61,493 nt of DNA, from NCBI RefSeq assembly GCF_012275535.1, contig NZ_JAAVTK010000022.1, forward strand, positions 1 to 61,493, read 5' to 3'. The notes under the pieces were generated by a model, which was given only the letters and a program-made list of their open reading frames with translations, had not been told where the DNA came from and did not search any database. Source of the stretch: Hymenobacter artigasi (GTDB lineage: Bacteria > Bacteroidota > Bacteroidia > Cytophagales > Hymenobacteraceae). A program made the position numbers and the translations under genes. Below, piece by piece: positions 57,848 through 61,493 of the stretch. How positions within the stretch are numbered: position 1 is the stretch's first letter; the number at the start of each line of letters is the position of its first letter.

Positions 57848-59683
57848 CTAGGGCAAGTTGAAAGCTACCCCCAACAGTGCCGCGCCGCCAAACAGATGGC
57901 GCTGGTAGTAAGGTGTATAGTTGGCTAGGGGCGACAGTAGATAGGTAGCCGTGGGCTGGGCCAGCAGCTCCCAGCGCCCCCCGCCGAGGCGGTAGCGGGC
58001 CTCGGCCCCTAGGCTGGCTCCAAGGCTCACCCGATGATAGATGCTGCCCTCGGTGCTGCTGCCGCCCACGTACACGGCGGCCTCGGCCCCGGCCAGCAGG
58101 CCCACGCGCCAGCGTCCCGAGAGCGTCCAGCCGTAGCCCACCCGCACCGGCACCGTCACAAACCGGTAAGTATCGCGCCGGTGAATGGTGGTGGTGGCAG
58201 GGTCTGGGGGAAGTATCATGTGGTTGGATACCGTGTAATGCACCTGTTGCAGGGCCAGGGTGCTGGCGTATTCGGCATAGCCCAGGCCTGCGCTCAGGCT
58301 CCAGTGCTCGCCCAAGGTGCGCCGCACGGTAATTTGGGCGGCGCTGCCCAGTGCGGGTCGTTCCAGCGTGGCCACCGGGTTTGGGCTGCCTGGACTATAA
58401 ATGAGCGGTGGGGAAGTCGACGAGGCCGGAGCCGCCGCCGTATTCAGGCTTCGATAAGTAAGGGCCGGGCCGGCCACTACCTGCACCGCCCAGCGCGACG
58501 CGAACGGCCGCGGCAGCGGGCCGGGCACCACGGCTACCGACTGCGGGGCTGCGGCCCTGGGCCACGCAACCTGCTGCAGGGCTACGGGCCGGACGGGCAG
58601 CTGCGCCTGGGCTGTGCGTTGGCGGTTTTCTGCCAGTTGGGCAAGACTGGTCGAGGCCATCGTTGGTACCACCGGGATAGTAAGCTGACCCACTTCTGAC
58701 GGTGTGGGGTACGCCGAAAACGGCTGCTCTGTGGCTGGTTGTCCTCCTGCTGCCAGCGCCGTTGCGAGCTGATGACGGTGACGGGCCAAGGGCTTTTTCG
58801 TTTCAAACAAGGCCTGAGATGACCGGGTGCTTACGACCGTTGACGCATTGCGACCCCGCCGGACCAGCCCGGCCCGACCCACCGCCGATGGGTCCGTCCC
58901 GGATGAGTGACCTGTGGCCGCCGCTCCGGGGTAAAGAGGCTGGCCCAGCTCCCGCGCTTGCCCGCGAGCGGCCAGCGTTAGCGGCTTATCCTCTTGGCCA
59001 ATAGTTGCTGCGAGTGCTTTGGAGCCCGGCACTACCAAGCTCCGAGCCGCCCGCCCGGTAGCCCTGGCCGCAGGTACGTGAGCGGCTGAAGCGGCAGCAG
59101 CTGCCTTTATCGAACCGGAAGCCATCGAACCGGCAACTGCCGCGCCCGCCGAAACTGTCGTAGCGGCAGGTGCCGAGGTGGCCGACGCTGCCGTTGTTAT
59201 AGAGCCCTGTTTCGCAACCGCGCCGGTTGGAGTTGCTGTTGCCGCCTTCGAATAACCAGCCGGCTCGTTAGCTGCATTCGCTGAGTCCGTTTGCGGGGTA
59301 GCTGAAGAATTTTGAGGCGCTAAAGGCCGGCTCACTGCGGTTGAATTGCTGGCCTGAGTAGGGCTTTGGGTACTGGCCGATTTGGTCTGGGAAGCGTTGG
59401 GTGATGAAATGCGGGCGGCAGGGCTTTGTATCCTCATGGCTGCAGTTGGCGGCTGTGCCTGCCGCCAATGCCAGACTGCGCCCACCGCTGCCAGGGTCAG
59501 CATAACCAAAAGCAGCCACGCTACCGGAGCCCGTCGCCGTCGTTTCCGCAGCTGCGGTGCGGCCACCGGCGGCGGCAGCTGCGCTCGAATGCCGGCCCAC
59601 AGTGCTGCCGGCGGCTCCTGGCCGTAATCGGCCAGGCGGTCGCGCAGGGCATCGTACAAGTCGTCGGGGTTGCGGTCGGTCAT
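57848..59683 (-). CDS. Putative anti-sigma factor fused to an outer-membrane beta-barrel
   Basis: A 611-residue protein made with the ECF sigma factor (ATGA overlap). Residues 1-51 are cytosolic (DDLYDALRDRLADYGQEPPAALWAGIRAQLP, ending RKRRRRAP) and fit an anti-sigma start. A membrane helix lies at about 52-70 (VAWLLLVMLTLAAVGAVWHW). Residues about 75-390 are a low-complexity Ala/Ser/Thr/Pro/Gln linker. Residues about 400-611 are beta strands typical of small porin-like barrels (WAVQVVAGPALTYRSL, SAGLGYAEYASTLAL, YRFVTVPVRVGYGW, GASLGAEARYRL, GGAALLGVAFNLP). It could span the whole envelope. This reading is inferred. Confidence 0.7.
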   Translation of the reverse strand: MTDRNPDDLYDALRDRLADYGQEPPAALWAGIRAQLPPPVAAPQLRKRRRRAPVAWLLLVMLTLAAVGAVWHWRQAQPPTAAMRIQSPAARISSPNASQTKSASTQSPTQASNSTAVSRPLAPQNSSATPQTDSANAANEPAGYSKAATATPTGAVAKQGSITTAASATSAPAATTVSAGAAVAGSMASGSIKAAAAASAAHVPAARATGRAARSLVVPGSKALAATIGQEDKPLTLAARGQARELGQPLYPGAAATGHSSGTDPSAVGRAGLVRRGRNASTVVSTRSSQALFETKKPLARHRHQLATALAAGGQPATEQPFSAYPTPSEVGQLTIPVVPTMASTSLAQLAENRQRTAQAQLPVRPVALQQVAWPRAAAPQSVAVVPGPLPRPFASRWAVQVVAGPALTYRSLNTAAAPASSTSPPLIYSPGSPNPVATLERPALGSAAQITVRRTLGEHWSLSAGLGYAEYASTLALQQVHYTVSNHMILPPDPATTTIHRRDTYRFVTVPVRVGYGWTLSGRWRVGLLAGAEAAVYVGGSSTEGSIYHRVSLGASLGAEARYRLGGGRWELLAQPTATYLLSPLANYTPYYQRHLFGGAALLGVAFNLP

Positions 59684-60252
59684 GGCAATTGGGGGTGATG
59701 GTGGGCCGCCAGGCGGGTTTCGAGCAGCCGGCGGGCCCGCGCCAGCTGCGATTTGGAAGTGCCTTCGGCGATGCCCAGCAGCGCGCCGATTTCCTGGTGC
59801 GAGTAGCCCTCCACGGCGTAGAGGTTGAGCACCGTGCGGTAGCCGGGCGGCAAGGTGGCCAGTAAGGCCAGCAGGTCGGCGGTGGCCAGGTGGTCCAGGG
59901 CCGAGGGCTCGGCGGTGGGCAGGTCGCCGGCCAGCTCATCGAGGGCCTCGCCGGCGGGGCCAAGGTGGCGCAGGCGGTGCTGCGCCAGGGCATGCAGCGA
60001 GGTGGTGACGGCAATGCGCCGCGCCCAGGCCTCGAACGGCCCCTGCCCCCGGAACTGGTCGAGGCGGGTGAAGATTTTGACGAACGTGTTTTGCAGGGCA
60101 TCTTCGGCTTCGGCCCGGCTGGGGCAGTAGCGCAGGCACACGCCCATCAGAGAGTATGAAAGTTGCTGGTAGAGCCGGTATTGCGCCGCCGATTCGCCCC
60201 GCCGGCACGCGGCCAGCAGTGCCTCATCAACCAGGGTAATGGATGGCGGCAT
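59680..60252 (-). CDS. ECF RNA polymerase sigma factor
   Basis: A 190-residue sigma-70 family factor. Region 2 spans YCPSRAEAEDALQNTFVKIFTRLDQF and WARRIAVTTSLHALAQHRLR. Region 4 is LPPGYRTVLNLYAVEGYSHQEIGALLGIAEGTSKSQLARARRLL, with the helix-turn-helix. Regions 1.1 and 3 are lacking, so it is an ECF type. Its TGA stop overlaps the ATG of the anti-sigma/barrel gene, so the pair is translationally coupled. The upstream minus-strand sequence TACCGTTTG at about 60274 may be part of its promoter. Confidence 0.9.
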   Translation of the reverse strand: MPPSITLVDEALLAACRRGESAAQYRLYQQLSYSLMGVCLRYCPSRAEAEDALQNTFVKIFTRLDQFRGQGPFEAWARRIAVTTSLHALAQHRLRHLGPAGEALDELAGDLPTAEPSALDHLATADLLALLATLPPGYRTVLNLYAVEGYSHQEIGALLGIAEGTSKSQLARARRLLETRLAAHHHPQLP

Positions 60253-60464
60253 GCATTGGAAAAGTAAGATGAAGGCAAACGGTACCGGCCCGCCTTATAC
60301 CCCCCTGACCGGCCCGCGCCGGCTGGGGTTGCGTGGCCTGTAAAAGTTTTTTAAAATAAGCCGCCCGCCGCCAGAAAACTGCCCGGCAATTCATCAACGC
60401 GCCCCGCGCCGTATTCTTGCCAAAAGAAATCCGTGCCCTTCCAACCAATCCGCCCGAACCCGCC

Positions 60465-61268
60465 ATGCGCTACTTCCACGTCGATGCCTTCGCCCAAACG
60501 CCCTTCACCGGCAACCCCGCCGGCGTGTGCCCGCTCGAAGCCCCGCTGCCCGCCGCCCTCATGCAGCAAATCGCGGCCGAAAACCACCTGGCCGAAACCG
60601 CTTTCTTCGTGCCCCGCCCCGATGCGCCGGGCGAGTACGACCTGCGCTGGTTCACGCCGGCCGTCGAAATCGACCTGTGCGGGCACGCCACGCTGGCCTC
60701 GGCGCACGTGCTGTTCGCGCACCTCGGCTTCGCGGGGCCGCAGGTTACCTTCCACAGCCAGAGCGGCCCGCTGCGCGTGACCCGCGCCGCCGACGGCCTG
60801 CTGACCCTCGATTTCCCCTCGCGCCCGCCGCAGGAATTGCCCGTGCACCCCACGGGCCTCACCGATGCCCTCGGAGCCACGCCGCTGCGGGTGCTGGCCG
60901 CCCGCGACCTGCTGGCCGTGTTTAATTCCGAAGCCGAAGTGCGTGCCCTCACCCCCAACTTCGCCCGCATCGCGGCCCTGGAGTACGTGGGCGTCATCGC
61001 CACCGCGCCCGGTGCCGATGGCATTGATTTCGTGTCGCGGTTTTTCGCGCCCCGCGTGGGCGTGCCCGAGGACCCCGTCACCGGCTCGGCCCACAGCATC
61101 CTCATTCCTTTCTGGGCCGAAAAGCTGGGCAAAACCGAGCTGCGCGCCCGCCAGATTTCGCCCCGCGGCGGCGATTTATGGTGCCGCCTGCGCGGGGATA
61201 GAGTGGATATCAGCGGCTACGCGGTGACGTATGCGGCGGGGGAGTTGCTGGTGAGCGTGGGTAGTTGA
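60465..61268 (+). CDS. PhzF family isomerase
   Basis: A 267-residue protein of the diaminopimelate-epimerase fold. Its start YFHVDAFAQTPFTGNPAGVCPLE, the catalytic Glu segment AENHLAETAFF, DLCGHATLASAHVLF and PEDPVTGSAHSILIPFWAEKL are all family signatures. PhzF itself acts in phenazine synthesis, but lone copies like this do other isomerisations and no phenazine genes are here. The ATG at 60465 is chosen over 60417. Confidence 0.9.
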   Translation: MRYFHVDAFAQTPFTGNPAGVCPLEAPLPAALMQQIAAENHLAETAFFVPRPDAPGEYDLRWFTPAVEIDLCGHATLASAHVLFAHLGFAGPQVTFHSQSGPLRVTRAADGLLTLDFPSRPPQELPVHPTGLTDALGATPLRVLAARDLLAVFNSEAEVRALTPNFARIAALEYVGVIATAPGADGIDFVSRFFAPRVGVPEDPVTGSAHSILIPFWAEKLGKTELRARQISPRGGDLWCRLRGDRVDISGYAVTYAAGELLVSVGS

Positions 61269-61418
61269 GTTCAGCCGTTTTCGGTGCCATTCCGTGGTGG
61301 ATTTGCGCAAAAAGGAGGAGTAAAGTAATTGCTAAATTCGTTTAACTGAAGCTGGCTTAGATAATGGTGAACTGGTTTAAAAGCGAAGACTATTCAGAAG
61401 ACTTGTTGTACTGAATTA

Positions 61419-61493
61419 TCAATGAGTTAAGCAGAAGTTCCACAGTCCGGCGCATACCTCCAGTGCCGTATCAAACTGTTCCAGATTATGCAT
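61419..61493 (-). mobile_element. Possible C-terminal fragment of an IS5/DDE_Tnp_4 transposase
   Basis: On the minus strand, from the window edge to a TGA at 61421-61419, 24 codons read MHNLEQFDTALEVCAGLWNF then CLTH. The pattern VCAxLWNF near a stop resembles the C-terminus of DDE_Tnp_4 type transposases. The piece is too short to be certain, and its upstream part lies outside the window. Confidence 0.35.

Noticed and set aside
4415..60465. CRISPR array
   Set aside because: Repeats here are inverted pairs or dispersed single elements. No regular direct repeats with unique spacers of constant length and no cas genes were seen.
60465..61268. Phenazine biosynthesis
   Set aside because: The PhzF protein stands alone. 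No other phz genes are nearby, and lone PhzF-like isomerases are common.
1..61493. tRNA genes
   Set aside because: I looked for T-loop sequences with CCA-type ends in the gaps and saw none that fold as a tRNA. A covariance-model scan would be decisive.

Overview
This 61.5 kb window looks like chromosomal DNA from a GC-rich member of the Bacteroidota, most likely Hymenobacter or a close relative. That assignment is inferred from gene content. Pointers are a protein with a type IX secretion (T9SS) sorting domain, a BatA-type double-membrane protein, two DUF4199 proteins, a DUF6252-like lipoprotein, a eukaryotic-type (GT3) glycogen synthase and several TAnnTTTG-type -7 promoter boxes. The window opens on the last bases of a 5S rRNA and its terminator, so it lies just downstream of a ribosomal operon. 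Most of it is housekeeping content with short operons and frequent strand switches.

Layout. 1-7.3 kb: 5S end, BatA-like protein, two DUF4199 membrane proteins, a GT2 and a GT4 glycosyltransferase, a DUF1801 protein and a cysteine-rich GT9. 7.3-16.5 kb: DUF6252-like lipoprotein, purB, a GT51 transglycosylase with a long AsmA-like N-terminus, TerC, a dolichol-phosphate-mannose-synthase-like GT2, protoporphyrinogen oxidase, a GmhB-like phosphatase and a 51-residue lipoprotein. 16.6-19.7 kb: arginine decarboxylase divergent from an arginase-family ureohydrolase (polyamine synthesis), then a small secreted protein. 19.8-22.9 kb: a T9SS protein gene broken by an in-frame TAG, and a lipoprotein whose promoter carries a 12-base homopolymer. 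23.2-25.0 kb: a compact type II restriction-modification cassette (controller, nuclease, adenine methylase). 25.1-32.1 kb: MFS exporter, argS, LOG phosphoribohydrolase, glutathione peroxidase, menA and an uncharacterised protein. 32.4-38.7 kb: RhlE-type DEAD helicase, methyltransferase, a minimal ABC pair, a CaiB/BaiF CoA-transferase and an uncharacterised protein. 38.8-45.5 kb: trpS, queuosine-precursor transporter, RNase Z, STAS protein, DUF4198 protein, GT3 glycogen synthase. 45.6-52.9 kb: nitroreductase, carboxylesterase, YitT protein, GH13 branching enzyme, YfcC-like carrier. 53-61.3 kb: alpha/beta hydrolase, GT39 membrane protein, 2'-5' RNA ligase, hutI, an ECF sigma factor translationally coupled to an anti-sigma/beta-barrel fusion, and a PhzF protein. 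A possible transposase C-terminus runs off the right edge.

The most striking non-genic content is a dense set of intergenic inverted repeats of at least a dozen sequence families. They have 15- to 74-base arms, are often perfect or nearly so, and some are nested in one another. Several families occur twice or more here. Their arms often reach into genes and supply start codons (4492, 52857, 52998) or stop codons (6165, 15622, 38682, 38820). The other signals that stand out are the homopolymer-bearing promoter of the surface-protein genes, the in-frame stop in the T9SS gene, the paired operator-like sites in the restriction-modification cassette, and the trans-envelope anti-sigma/barrel protein.
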